Below are positions 45,054 to 54,805 of a DNA stretch of 64,000 nucleotides, one piece after another (the first letter of the stretch is position 1; each line of letters starts with the position of its first letter). This stretch comes from Pseudomonas reinekei. GTDB lineage: Bacteria; Pseudomonadota; Gammaproteobacteria; Pseudomonadales; Pseudomonadaceae. The translations under genes and the position numbers were made by a program. Location: assembly GCF_001945365.1 (NCBI RefSeq), contig NZ_MSTQ01000021.1:1-64000 (forward strand), written 5' to 3'. A model generated the notes under the pieces. The model saw nothing but the letters and a program-made list of their open reading frames with translations. It was not told the DNA's origin and ran no database searches.

Positions 45054-45983
45054 TCAGCCGCGATAAAGAATCGCCGATCCCCACGAAAGGCCCACGCCAA
45101 AGCCGCTGATCGCCACGCGCGTCCATTTGGAATCGAATACGTGGTTCTGCAACAGCAGTGGAATGCTCGATGAAACCGTGTTGCCGGTTTCGAGCATGTC
45201 TTTGACGAACTTCTCCGGCTCGCCTTCTTCGAAACGACGCGCCACGGCATCGACGATGGCCGCGCTGCCCTGGTGAATGCAGAAGGCATCGATGTCGCCG
45301 GCTTGCAGATTCGACTCGTCCAGCAGTTCATGCAAATGCGCCGGGACTTTGAGCAAGGCAAAGTTGAAGACCTGGCGGCCATTCATGAAGAACACACCGT
45401 CGGTGACTTTCAGGTGCGGCGCGCCGGAACCGTCGGTACCGAACTTCGACTTGCCCAGCTGCCAGACAGCGTTTTCGCCCATCCAGGTCGCGGTGGCGGC
45501 ATCGCCGAACAGCATCGTGGTGTTGCGGTCTTCCGGGTCGACGATCTTCGAATACGGGTCAGCGGTGATCAGCAGGCCGTTTTTCAGCCCCGCCGCTTCC
45601 ATGAAGCCTTTGATCGCGTAGATGCCGTACACGTAGCCGGAACAGCCGAGGGAAATATCGAAAGCGGCAACGTGGGTCGGCAGGCCCAGTTTGTCCTGAA
45701 CGATCGCAGCGGTGTGCGGCAGCCCTTCTTCATCACCGTTCTGGGTGACGACGATCAGGCAGTCGATGGATTCACGCTTGAGCGCTGGACTGGCGGCGAA
45801 CAGCGCGTTGGCGGCTTCGACACACAGGTCGGACGTTTCCTGATCGGCATCCATGCGCGGCAGAAAAGCCGAACCGATCTTGCCAAGGATGAAGGTTTCA
45901 TCCTTGTCGAACTTTGCACCCTGGGCGTAGTTATCAACCCCGGTTGCCGGCACGTAACTCGCAATATTTTTTATGCCAATCAT
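45054..45983 (-). CDS. FabH-like 3-oxoacyl-ACP synthase III of the flagellin locus
   Basis: This 309-residue protein starts MIGIKNIASYVPATGVDNYA at 45983 after GGGAAG. It has the full ketoacyl-synthase III triad: Cys114 (FDISLGCSGYVYG), His237 (AFCIHQGSAAIVD) and Asn268 (ETGNTVSSSIP). Position between fliC and flgL matches the P. syringae flagellin glycosylation island, where a gene of this type follows two glycosyltransferase genes. Here no glycosyltransferase gene is present. It probably makes an acyl group for the flagellin glycan. A second housekeeping FabH is less likely. Confidence 0.88.
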   Translation of the reverse strand: MIGIKNIASYVPATGVDNYAQGAKFDKDETFILGKIGSAFLPRMDADQETSDLCVEAANALFAASPALKRESIDCLIVVTQNGDEEGLPHTAAIVQDKLGLPTHVAAFDISLGCSGYVYGIYAIKGFMEAAGLKNGLLITADPYSKIVDPEDRNTTMLFGDAATATWMGENAVWQLGKSKFGTDGSGAPHLKVTDGVFFMNGRQVFNFALLKVPAHLHELLDESNLQAGDIDAFCIHQGSAAIVDAVARRFEEGEPEKFVKDMLETGNTVSSSIPLLLQNHVFDSKWTRVAISGFGVGLSWGSAILYRG

Positions 45984-46228
45984 TATGGCTTCCCAATAAT
46001 AAACAGCTGAACATCGCCGCTCGCTGAATCGAGGGCGTCTACAGTCAGGGCCTGGCATCGTCGGCGCTCAAGCAAACGCCTTGAACATTCCGCCACCTTT
46101 CACCGCCCGCAGACAGGATACAGTGAAGATGCGCGTTTTGACTGACGGGTCACTCAGAGATCGGTGCTTTATTTGATTTTATGGTCCAGATCTCGCCTCT
46201 TCAGCTCCGCCGCCGGCTGAAAAAAAAG

Positions 46229-46263
46229 CAAAAAAAAGCCAGCCCCCTATGACAGGGACTGGC
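46229..46263 (-). terminator. Terminator after flgL
   Basis: On the minus strand CCAGTCCCTG and GGGGGCTGG form a stem with a short loop, followed by CTTTTTTTTG. It lies 20 bases past the flgL stop and closes flgFGHIJKL. Upstream to 45984 I see no further feature. Confidence 0.85.
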
Positions 46264-46283
46264 CGCGAGCGGTCAAGACCGAC

Positions 46284-47867
46284 TCAAAGCTTGTTGAACA
46301 GGCTCAACTGGGAAACCTTGGCGAACGCCAGTTGCGCGGCGTTCAGCATGGTTTGCTGCAAGGTCAGGCGTGTCAGCACTTCGGCAGGGTCGGCCTCTCT
46401 GATCGAAGATTGCGTAGTAGTGTTGATCAGATCCGTGCTTTGAATGGCATCCCGCTGCATATCCATCACGTTGCCGCGAGCGCCGATGGCACCCCGCGCC
46501 AGATCGACCTGGTTCTTCGCATTGCTCAAATTGGCGATAGACGAAGCGATGACGCCCTGCAGATTGCGCGCCGCCCCCGGATTACCTGCAGTAGGCACTT
46601 CAAGTGCCTGACGCAGCTGGCTAATGGTATCGAGCACGTTCTGAGTCTGGTGGGTATTGACCGAGATATCGAACTGGTCACCTGCCGCCGGAACGGGCGG
46701 CGTGCCACCGAGCGTAAAGCTGACGCCGGCCGCCGTTGCAACGCCTGCCGCTACAGTTCCGCTGGAGACCGGAGTGCTGCTACTGGTCAACGGACGAGTG
46801 TATAGCTCAAAGGTAGTGGGGCTGGTGAATTTCAGAACCGCCCCGCCTTCCGGGAAGAAACTCTTGTAATCGGCCGCATTGGTCACTGTAGCTTGGCTGA
46901 TCAGCGCTGTTGAGGTGTTGCTCGCCGCTCGGGTGCCAACGAAACTGTCTGGCTTGGCTTCCAGCTTGAAACTGTGACCGGCGATGACGGCGTCCGCGTT
47001 TGCGGGCGTGTCAGTCGCTTGATAGGTGATATCCAGCGCGAAGGTCACACCACGAAAGCTGATATCGGAACCGTCCTTGTTATCCGGATCAAATTTCCCT
47101 CCCCCGCTTGCCTCAGCTGTCACGTCGTTCCCCAAGCTATCCGTGATCACAAATTGGGTACTGCTGGTGAATGACATTGTGTAAGGCTGACCGTTGCGAA
47201 AACTCGCATCAAAAGCCGGGCCGGAACTCACCAGGCCTTGGGATACGGATACACGTCCGTCGTCCACTGCCGGCGCGGTCATCGTGGTCGAACTGCGAGC
47301 AGCGTTGATCGCCTGCTGGAATACATCCCAACCGGTATCGTTCAGGCCCAGCGACATCGAATCGCCGATTTTCAACTGCAATTGCGTCTGGTCACCTTGA
47401 TAACTGTAGGTACCGTCGCTGTTGCGAATAAAAGGCTGAGTGCTGTTGCTGGCGCCGGCAAAGATGTACTTGCCGTTGGCGTCCTTGCTGTTCATCAAGC
47501 TCAGCAGTTGCTCTTCAGCCTGGGCAACTTCTGCACCAATGGATTTGCGATCGTCATCGTTCAACGATGCACCCCCAGCACGTACAGCCAACTCGCTGAC
47601 CTTTTGCAGCACAGTGTTGATGCTGTCCAGCACGCTTTCTTCCTGCGCCTGGGCGGTACCCAACGCTTGGATATTGCCAGTGTACTGCCCCAACATTGCT
47701 TTTTGCTGCTCAAGTTGCAACAAACGGGCGGCACCGACTGGATCGTCTGCGGCGGTCGCTACCTTGATACCACTGCTGGCCTGCTCGGCCGTCTTCACCA
47801 CGTTATTCAGGTTGCGAGAATAGTTGGCGGCCGTCGTGGCGTAATACTGTGCTGTAGAAATGCGCAT
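46284..47867 (-). CDS. flgL: Hook-filament junction protein FlgL
   Basis: FlgL joins hook to filament. The 527-residue product has flagellin-like ends (MRISTAQYYATTAANYSRNL; LTLQQTMLNAAQLAFAKVSQ). The middle (about 150-430) is Ser/Thr/Asp-rich and makes it longer than enteric FlgL (about 317). It lies 13 bases after flgK. Confidence 0.96.
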   Translation of the reverse strand: MRISTAQYYATTAANYSRNLNNVVKTAEQASSGIKVATAADDPVGAARLLQLEQQKAMLGQYTGNIQALGTAQAQEESVLDSINTVLQKVSELAVRAGGASLNDDDRKSIGAEVAQAEEQLLSLMNSKDANGKYIFAGASNSTQPFIRNSDGTYSYQGDQTQLQLKIGDSMSLGLNDTGWDVFQQAINAARSSTTMTAPAVDDGRVSVSQGLVSSGPAFDASFRNGQPYTMSFTSSTQFVITDSLGNDVTAEASGGGKFDPDNKDGSDISFRGVTFALDITYQATDTPANADAVIAGHSFKLEAKPDSFVGTRAASNTSTALISQATVTNAADYKSFFPEGGAVLKFTSPTTFELYTRPLTSSSTPVSSGTVAAGVATAAGVSFTLGGTPPVPAAGDQFDISVNTHQTQNVLDTISQLRQALEVPTAGNPGAARNLQGVIASSIANLSNAKNQVDLARGAIGARGNVMDMQRDAIQSTDLINTTTQSSIREADPAEVLTRLTLQQTMLNAAQLAFAKVSQLSLFNKL

Positions 47868-47880
47868 GTTCTACGGCTCC

Positions 47881-49893
47881 TTAAAGGGCATTGATCAGGG
47901 TGCTGAAAATTTCCTGCGCAGTCTTGATGATCTGCGAAGAGGCCGTGTAGTACTGCTGGTATTTGGTTAGGTTGCCCGCCTCTTCATCGAGGTCGACGCC
48001 CGACAGCGAATCACGGGCATTGCGCGCACCGGTCAGGATGGTGTCGGTCGCCGTGGCATCCAGCTGACCCTGCTTGGTCAGGGAGCCGACGGTCGATACC
48101 AGACCACCATACGCATCGGTAAAACTCACTCCCGGATTGGTCGCGGTAGTGCCGACAGTGGCCTTGGTTTGCAGAGCGAGAAGCGCCTGGGAGTTACGGT
48201 TGTCCGTGCTGTCAGCCGCCGTCATGGCAATGTTGAAACTGTCGCCCGACTTCGGGCTACCGCTGACAGTCATACCTACACTGAAGGTTTTGGCGTTGCC
48301 ACCGGCGTCGGTGTAAGGCACGGAAATGCTCAGATCGTTGTCTTGCCCAGGCACGATGCTGCCGGTGCCAAGACTGTTGCCCTTGGAGTCGAACACTTCA
48401 TAGGCCGTGTCGCTGGTCATCAGCATGCGAACAGGCATCGAAGCCTTGACCGCTGTCTGCACTTCCAGACGCTGGACCGGATCATAAATATCCAGAGTCG
48501 TCTTGAGATTCGGCTGGCTGACAACACCGGTACCGTCATTGCCCGAAGCCTTGGTCGACGTCAGTGGCGCGGACGTGGCCAGTGTCTTGGTGTCGGTCAT
48601 GACCGTGGCCATGTCGGCGGCGGAGCTGCGGGTCGGAGTGATCTTGAACGAATCGCCGACAGCCACTGTGCCCGAATTGATGCTCAGGCTGAAACCATCG
48701 ATAACCGGATCGGCGGCAGGCGGTGTCGCGAAAGCGAAGTTGCCCATGTCGGAATTATCCGACAGGCGACGCACGTTGTAGCCGGTCGCGGTGATGGTCA
48801 CCTGATAATCACTGGCCGCCAGTTTGCTGGTGTCCTTGATGGTGACGTTCAGGTTACCGGATGCCGGGTTGTTGCCGGCGTTGGCGATGCTGCGCTCGCT
48901 GATGGCTTTCAAGCTGTTGATGTTGTTGAACAGATTCGCGCCGAAGTTGCCGTTCTGATCCAGGCCCTGGCCCAACTGCTTGTTGACCTGATCGGCCACG
49001 ACCATGGCGATGCGACCCAGGCCATTGACGGCTGGCGTCAGCACTTCGTCGCGATAACGCAACAGACCGCCCATCTCGCCGCCGCTCATCACCGACGTGA
49101 TATCCACCGACGAGCCGTTGCGATCCATGATGATCGCGGAACGAGTGGGATCGGCAGGATCCGGCGCCACGCGCAATTTGTTGACGGTATCACCGACCAC
49201 CAGTGGCTGACCGCTGCCCAGATAGATATCGAGGCGGCCTTCGGTTTCAGTGACCTGAGTGCCAACCAGCTCGTTGAGCTGGCGAATGGTTTCGTTACGC
49301 TGGTCCAGCAGTTCGTTGGGGGTGCCACCCGAACCGCTGACTTCGGCGATTTTTTTGTTGTAGGCCGCAACGGTCGACGCCAGTTTGTTGACCTGATCGG
49401 CCATCGAGCCCAACTGATCGTTGATGTACGTGCCTTGCTGCTTCAACTGCTGGGAGATCGCGTTGAAGCGGCTGCTCAGGCCCTGAGCGTTGGTCAACAA
49501 TGCCTGACGTGCGGCGTTGTCGTTGGAGTTGCCGGCTAGGGTCTGCAAGGACGCAAAAAACGATTGCAGGGTCTTGGTCACACCGGTGCCGCTGTCGGAC
49601 AGCAACTTGTCGACCTGAGTCGCTTGCCCCAGATAGGCCTGGGCATCGCTGTTGAGCGAGGTAGTGGTCTGCAACTGCGCATCGAGGTAGCTGTTGTACA
49701 CCCGACGCACATCGGCCAGCGTCGTACCGGTACCAATGAACACATTGCCGTACTGAATAGAATTCTTGCTGTTCTGTACAGTTTGCTGGCGCGAGTACCC
49801 GACGGTATCGACGTTGGAAATGTTATTACCGGTAGTCACCAACGAGGCGTGGCTAGCGGACAAACCCGACATTCCGATGTTGAGTAAACTCAT
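47881..49893 (-). CDS. flgK: Hook-filament junction protein FlgK
   Basis: FlgK is the first junction protein. The 670-residue product has the rod-type N-terminus SLLNIGMSGLSASHASLVTT and NISNVDTVGYSRQQ, and the C-terminal helix LDEEAGNLTKYQQYYTASSQ. The centre is variable. It precedes flgL and follows flgJ by 24 bases. Confidence 0.97.
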   Translation of the reverse strand: MSLLNIGMSGLSASHASLVTTGNNISNVDTVGYSRQQTVQNSKNSIQYGNVFIGTGTTLADVRRVYNSYLDAQLQTTTSLNSDAQAYLGQATQVDKLLSDSGTGVTKTLQSFFASLQTLAGNSNDNAARQALLTNAQGLSSRFNAISQQLKQQGTYINDQLGSMADQVNKLASTVAAYNKKIAEVSGSGGTPNELLDQRNETIRQLNELVGTQVTETEGRLDIYLGSGQPLVVGDTVNKLRVAPDPADPTRSAIIMDRNGSSVDITSVMSGGEMGGLLRYRDEVLTPAVNGLGRIAMVVADQVNKQLGQGLDQNGNFGANLFNNINSLKAISERSIANAGNNPASGNLNVTIKDTSKLAASDYQVTITATGYNVRRLSDNSDMGNFAFATPPAADPVIDGFSLSINSGTVAVGDSFKITPTRSSAADMATVMTDTKTLATSAPLTSTKASGNDGTGVVSQPNLKTTLDIYDPVQRLEVQTAVKASMPVRMLMTSDTAYEVFDSKGNSLGTGSIVPGQDNDLSISVPYTDAGGNAKTFSVGMTVSGSPKSGDSFNIAMTAADSTDNRNSQALLALQTKATVGTTATNPGVSFTDAYGGLVSTVGSLTKQGQLDATATDTILTGARNARDSLSGVDLDEEAGNLTKYQQYYTASSQIIKTAQEIFSTLINAL

Positions 49894-49917
49894 GGTTCAG
49901 ACCTTGATCCTTAATGC

Positions 49918-51192
49918 CTATAAAGGCGTGGTGGAAACGCCCGCCGCAGCGTAGTTCTGGTAACTCGTCATCTGCTTGGCTATCTGCGAAATCTTGCTCG
50001 CGTAGTCCGGGTCGGTTGCGTAACCGGCCTTTTGCAACTCGCGTACAAACTGTTCTGGGTTATCGGCCGACTTCACGACATCTTGATAGCGATTATTCGT
50101 CTGCAACAACGTTACGAGGTCATGGAAACTGTCCTTGTAAGAGTCATAGGAACGAAACTCGGCCGTCTCCTTGACCATCTCGCCATTTCTGAATTCGCTG
50201 GTGATCGCCCGCGCCGAATCGCCCTTCCAACTGCTGCTGGCCTTGATGCCGAACAGGTTGTGACTGCTGCTGCCGTCCTGGGCGCGCATGACCGATTTTC
50301 CCCAGCCGGTTTCCAGGGCAGCCTGGGCCACCAGGTAACGCGGATCGACACCAATGCGCTCGGCCGCCTCCTTGGCCATCGGTAGCATGGTGTTGACGAA
50401 TTCGTCGGCGGAGCTGAACGCTTTCTTCGCTGGCGCCAGCGGAATCTGGGCGATGGCGCGACCGTGAATCTGCAAACCGCCGTTCGACGCAGCTTGTGCA
50501 TTGGCCAGCCAGTCGCCGTTGTACAAAGGCCCGGTACCGGTGATCGTGGTGCGCTGCGGCAATGCCGTCTTGTTGGCAGCCGCAGTCGTCGCCGAAGGCA
50601 CCAGACCGGCGAGCAAGCGATCAGCCAGTTTCGGTGGCAATGCCAGGCGCCGCTGATTGATCAATGCCATGTCATTGCTGTGCGCACCCTCGCCTGTCGG
50701 TGCGCTGACCGAGCGTGAAGCCCACAAAGGACGCTGACCGTTGACTCGCGACAGCGGCCCGTTGACTGCCACCGTGCCCGCCGCGATCGGCGTGTGTGCA
50801 GCGGCTTTCGCAGCCTCCTGCTTGGCAGCTGACAACGTCGCCGCTTCACCCGGCGCCAGCGGTTTGTTCTTCGACATCTGCCGCATCAGCACGTCGGCCA
50901 GCCCGATGCCACCGCCCTCGCGGGACATGGAGACGGCCAGTTGCTGGTCGTACATTTCCTGATATTGCTTGGCCTCGGCGGTGTTGAGCGGGTTGTCCTT
51001 GCCCAGGGCTTCGGTGGCCGAGCGCATGGACTTGAGCATTTCGCCGAGGAACAGCGACTCGAATTCCTGCGCGACTTTGCGCATGTTGGCGTCACTGTTC
51101 TTGTCGCCGACCTTGAGCTGGTTCAGTCGGTTCAGGTCGGAAAACGCACCCGAATCACTGCTGCTGACCCGCCCACTCTTGAACATGTCCAT
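49918..51192 (-). CDS. flgJ: Rod-cap and peptidoglycan hydrolase FlgJ
   Basis: FlgJ caps the growing rod and opens the cell wall. The 424-residue protein has an N-terminal rod-binding domain (VAQEFESLFLGEMLKSMRSA), a long Ala/Thr/Pro linker (about 110-250) and a C-terminal glucosaminidase domain with catalytic Glu294 (VAQAALETGWGKSVM). The linker is longer than in enteric FlgJ (about 313 residues). Confidence 0.96.
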   Translation of the reverse strand: MDMFKSGRVSSSDSGAFSDLNRLNQLKVGDKNSDANMRKVAQEFESLFLGEMLKSMRSATEALGKDNPLNTAEAKQYQEMYDQQLAVSMSREGGGIGLADVLMRQMSKNKPLAPGEAATLSAAKQEAAKAAAHTPIAAGTVAVNGPLSRVNGQRPLWASRSVSAPTGEGAHSNDMALINQRRLALPPKLADRLLAGLVPSATTAAANKTALPQRTTITGTGPLYNGDWLANAQAASNGGLQIHGRAIAQIPLAPAKKAFSSADEFVNTMLPMAKEAAERIGVDPRYLVAQAALETGWGKSVMRAQDGSSSHNLFGIKASSSWKGDSARAITSEFRNGEMVKETAEFRSYDSYKDSFHDLVTLLQTNNRYQDVVKSADNPEQFVRELQKAGYATDPDYASKISQIAKQMTSYQNYAAAGVSTTPL

Positions 51193-51205
51193 AGGATCGC
51201 CGTCC

Positions 51206-52315
51206 TTAAATCACGATCAGGTCGGCTTGCAACGCGCCGGCCTGCTTCAGAGCTTCGAGGATGGCCATCAGGTCACCCGGCGCCGCGCCGACCTGGTTCA
51301 CCGCACGGACGATTTCGTCGAGGGTGGTGCCCGGGCCGAACTTGAACATCGGCTTGGCTTCCTGCTCGGCGTTGACCCGCGAGCGCGGCACGACGGCAGT
51401 CTGGCCATTGGACAGAGGGCCGGGCTGGCTGACGATCGGGTCTTCGGTGATGGTCACGGTCAGGCTGCCGTGGGTGACGGCGGCCGGAGAAACCTTGACG
51501 TTCTGACCGATCACGATGGTGCCGGTACGGGAGTTGATGATGACTTTCGCCACCGCCTGGCCCGGATCGATTTCGAGGTTTTCGAGGATCGACAGATAGT
51601 CGACACGCTGGCTCGGATCGAGCGGCGCGGTCACGCGGATCGACCCGCCGTCGATGGCTTGCGCCACGCCAGGGCCGAGCATGTCGTTGATCTTGTCGAC
51701 GATGCGCTTGGCCGTGGTGAAGTCGGATCGATTGAGGTTCAGGGTCAGGCTGTTGCCTTGGTTGAAACCGCTCGGCACGGCTCGTTCAACCGACGCACCG
51801 CCAGGGATACGACCGGCCGACGGAACGTTGACCGTGATTTTCGACCCGTCGCGACCTTCGGCGTCGAAACCGCCCACCACCAGGTTGCCCTGGGCCACCG
51901 CATAGACGTTGCCATCGATACCCTTGAGCGGCGTCAGCAGCAAGGTGCCGCCACGCAGGCTCTTGGAGTTGCCGATGGACGCTACGGTAATGTCGATCTG
52001 CTGTCCCGGTTTGGCGAACGCTGGCAGGTCGGCACTGATCGATACCGCCGCGACGTTCTTCAACTGCACGTTGCCCGAACCCGGCGGCACCTTGATGCCG
52101 AACTGCGAGAGCATGTTGTTGAAGGTCTGCAGGGTGAAGGGGGTTTGCGTCGTCTGGTCACCGGTGCCGTTAAGCCCGACCACCAGGCCGTAGCCGATCA
52201 ATTGGTTGGAACGCACGCCGGAAATGCTGGCGATGTCCTTAAGCCGCTCGGCTTGAGCGCCGAAGGATGCGGACAGCATCAGGGCAGCCACCATCAGGTG
52301 TCTAAAGTTCAACAT
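51206..52315 (-). CDS. flgI: Flagellar P-ring protein FlgI
   Basis: FlgI builds the periplasmic P ring. The 369-residue product starts MLNFRHLMVAALMLSASFG at 52315, a Sec signal peptide cut after AQA. The mature protein begins ERLKDIASISGVRSNQLIGY, typical of FlgI. A GTG at 52333 is in frame but would spoil the signal peptide. Confidence 0.97.
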   Translation of the reverse strand: MLNFRHLMVAALMLSASFGAQAERLKDIASISGVRSNQLIGYGLVVGLNGTGDQTTQTPFTLQTFNNMLSQFGIKVPPGSGNVQLKNVAAVSISADLPAFAKPGQQIDITVASIGNSKSLRGGTLLLTPLKGIDGNVYAVAQGNLVVGGFDAEGRDGSKITVNVPSAGRIPGGASVERAVPSGFNQGNSLTLNLNRSDFTTAKRIVDKINDMLGPGVAQAIDGGSIRVTAPLDPSQRVDYLSILENLEIDPGQAVAKVIINSRTGTIVIGQNVKVSPAAVTHGSLTVTITEDPIVSQPGPLSNGQTAVVPRSRVNAEQEAKPMFKFGPGTTLDEIVRAVNQVGAAPGDLMAILEALKQAGALQADLIVI

Positions 52316-52333
52316 GCTCAACTGGAAAGCCAC

Positions 52334-53029
52334 CTAGAAAGGGAACAGCGGGCTGAGGAAGAAACGGTCGAACCAGCCTGGCTGACTCGCATCGGCAAAC
52401 GAACCGGTGCCCGAATAGGTGATGCGCGCATCGGCGACACGGGTCGACGACACGGTGTTGTCGGTGGAGATATCGTCAGCCCGCACGAGCCCGGCAATTC
52501 GCACCAGCTCATCACCGGTGTTCAGCGTCATCCACTTTTCGCCACGTACGGCGATGATGCCGTTGGGCAACACGTCAGCCACGGTCACGGTGATCGAACC
52601 GGTCAGGGTGTTGCCCTGCGCGGCCTTGCTGTCACCCTTGGTCGAGCGGTCGCCTTCGTAGCCGGCGTCGAGGCTCAGGTCGCCACTGCCGAACGGGTTG
52701 TTGGTGCTGGGAGTGGAGCCGAACAGCGAACTCAGGCCGATGCTGGCCTTGCTGTTCTTGCCAATTTGCGAGTTGGCGTTTTTGCTGGCCTGGGTCCTCT
52801 CGTTCAGGGTGATGGTGATGATGTCACCCACGCGGAACGCCTTGCGGTCGCTATAGAGGTTCTGCTCGAAACCGGCCTGATAGATCGAACCGTTGTTCGC
52901 CGCAGCCGGCAACGGCGTGCGCGGCAACACCGGGGCGTAGTAAGGATCATTGGGCTTGGGTGTCGGACCGACACAGCCAGCGAGCACAGTGATCCCACTC
53001 AATGCCAGAACAGAAACGAAGCGATTCAT
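52334..53029 (-). CDS. flgH: Flagellar L-ring lipoprotein FlgH
   Basis: FlgH forms the outer-membrane L ring. The 231-residue protein has a lipoprotein signal with LAGC at 16-19 (Cys19 is the lipidated residue). The body is typical: FRVGDIITITLNERTQASKN, VRGEKWMTLNTGDELVRIAG. It lies 53 bases after flgG. Confidence 0.97.
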   Translation of the reverse strand: MNRFVSVLALSGITVLAGCVGPTPKPNDPYYAPVLPRTPLPAAANNGSIYQAGFEQNLYSDRKAFRVGDIITITLNERTQASKNANSQIGKNSKASIGLSSLFGSTPSTNNPFGSGDLSLDAGYEGDRSTKGDSKAAQGNTLTGSITVTVADVLPNGIIAVRGEKWMTLNTGDELVRIAGLVRADDISTDNTVSSTRVADARITYSGTGSFADASQPGWFDRFFLSPLFPF

Positions 53030-53082
53030 GACCCTTACCTCACGGTGTTGCAGGCGGTCGCATGACCGCCCCGAAGACTTGA

Positions 53083-53868
53083 TTACAGATTCTGCGTTAC
53101 GAACGAGAGCATCTGGTCGGCGGTGGAGATCACCTTGGAGTTCATCTCGTAGGCGCGCTGAGTGGTGATCATGTTGACCATCTCTTCAACGGTGCTGACG
53201 TTGGACGTTTCCAGGGTGTTCTGCAGCGTGGTACCGAAACCGGCCAGGCCCGGGGTACCGACTTGCGGTGCACCACTGGCGGCGGTTTCCAGGAACAGGT
53301 TGTTACCCACCGCTTGCAGGCCGGCCGGGTTGATGAAGTCGGCGGTTTGCAGGTTACCGATCACCTGGGAAGCCGGGTTGCCGGCGACGGTGATGGACAC
53401 GGTGCCGTCCTTGCCCACGGTGAAGGTCTGGGCGTCGTTCGGAATGACAATCGCCGGCTCCAGGGCAAAGCCGCTGGCGTTGACGATCTGGCCGTTGGAG
53501 TCCAGGTGGAAGGTACCGTCACGGGTATAGGACGTGGTGCCATCCGGTTGCAGGATCTGGAAGAAACCGCGACCGTCGATGGCCATGTCCAGTGGCTGCT
53601 CGGTGGTTTGCAGGCTGCCGGCGTTGAAGTTCTTCTGCGTGCCGACAATGCGCACACCGGTACCCAGTTGCAGGCCCGAAGGCAGCTCGCTGTCCTGGGT
53701 CGACTGGGCGCCTGGCTGACGCTTGATCTGATAGAGCAAGTCCTGGAACTCGGCGCGGTCACGTTTGAAACCCGTGGTCGACACGTTGGCCAGGTTGTTG
53801 GAAATGGTGGTCAGGTTGGTGTCCTGGGCGGACAGACCGGTTTTGGCAACCCATAGAGCCGGAAGCAT
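53083..53868 (-). CDS. flgG: Distal rod protein FlgG
   Basis: FlgG forms the distal rod. The 261 residues begin MLPALWVAKTGLSAQDTNLT, then NNLANVSTTGFKRDRAEFQD. The C-terminal helix is VEEMVNMITTQRAYEMNSKV. Length and both ends match the family. It lies 45 bases after flgF. Confidence 0.98.
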   Translation of the reverse strand: MLPALWVAKTGLSAQDTNLTTISNNLANVSTTGFKRDRAEFQDLLYQIKRQPGAQSTQDSELPSGLQLGTGVRIVGTQKNFNAGSLQTTEQPLDMAIDGRGFFQILQPDGTTSYTRDGTFHLDSNGQIVNASGFALEPAIVIPNDAQTFTVGKDGTVSITVAGNPASQVIGNLQTADFINPAGLQAVGNNLFLETAASGAPQVGTPGLAGFGTTLQNTLETSNVSTVEEMVNMITTQRAYEMNSKVISTADQMLSFVTQNL

Positions 53869-53913
53869 TCGATTCTCCTCGTGCGCCTGTTTTACGGCGC
53901 GACGTTCTGGTAA

Positions 53914-54654
53914 TTAGCTGATCTGCAAGACCCGAGCCATGGCCTGGTCGTCTTCTTTGGCGGTGTTCATCATCTTGATGTGCAGTTCGAATTGCTTGGC
54001 CAAGGCCAGTACCGAGGTCATTTCGTCCACGGCGTTGACGTTGCTCGACTCAAGAAAACCGGACACCAGCTTGACGTTGGCATCGGCTTGCGCCGGCTTG
54101 CCGTCCTTCGTGTGGATCGAACCGTCCAGGCCCTTGGTCATGTTCTTGAAGTCCGGGTTGACCAGCTTGATGCGGTCGACTTCCGCCATCACTCGCGGGC
54201 CTTCACCCATCGCACGGATGCTGATGGTGCCGTCCTCGCCGACTTCGATCTGCTGCTCGGGCGGCACGGCAATCGGGCCGCCGTTGCCGATCACCGGCAT
54301 GCCGTTGCCGGCACGTAGCACGCCCAACGCGTCAACCACCAGGCTGCCGGTGCGCACGTAGCTTTCGCCGCCATCGGGGTTCTGTACCGCCAGCCAGCCG
54401 TTGCCTTGCACGGCGACATCGAGGTCGCGGCCGGTTTGCACCAGCGAGCCGGGAGAGAAGTCGGTGGCCGGGCGTTCGGACATGGCAAACGCACGCGCCG
54501 GAAAGCTGTCGCCGAACACCGGCATCGAACGCGCCTGCTCCAGGTCTTTCTGGAAGCCGTTGGTGGAGATGTTCGCGAGGTTGTTGGCATGAGCCTTCTG
54601 CGCCAGTGCATTCTGGCTGGCGCCGGTCATTGCCACATAAAGGTACTTGTCCAC
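53914..54654 (-). CDS. flgF: Proximal rod protein FlgF
   Basis: FlgF is a rod protein of 246 residues. I use GTG at 54654 (VDKYLYVAMTGASQNALAQK), since GAGGAAAG lies at proper distance and there is no in-frame ATG at the family start. The motifs HANNLANISTNGFQKDLEQA and the C-terminal NVNAVDEMTSVLALAKQFEL are typical. It heads flgFGHIJKL and has a sigma54 promoter. Confidence 0.95.
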   Translation of the reverse strand: MDKYLYVAMTGASQNALAQKAHANNLANISTNGFQKDLEQARSMPVFGDSFPARAFAMSERPATDFSPGSLVQTGRDLDVAVQGNGWLAVQNPDGGESYVRTGSLVVDALGVLRAGNGMPVIGNGGPIAVPPEQQIEVGEDGTISIRAMGEGPRVMAEVDRIKLVNPDFKNMTKGLDGSIHTKDGKPAQADANVKLVSGFLESSNVNAVDEMTSVLALAKQFELHIKMMNTAKEDDQAMARVLQIS

Positions 54655-54709
54655 AATCTTTCCTCTGCCTGCCGGACGTTTGCCGCCCACTGCTGTACTG
54701 ACGAGGCAT

Positions 54710-54727
54710 AAGCAATTTGCAGACCAA
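54710..54727 (-). promoter_or_regulatory. Sigma54 (RpoN) promoter of flgF operon
   Basis: The minus strand reads TGGTCTGCAAATTGCT (54726 to 54711), with GG and GC ten bases apart. The -24 element is less perfect than at fliE or fleS. It lies about 57 bp before flgF. Confidence 0.75.
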
Positions 54728-54805
54728 CTTGTTTTGCACGGCGCGCGGCCCGGCAAACAAAGGACTTGAGGGGATTGAGCGGAAATGAAGGGTTTGTATC
54801 AGAGA

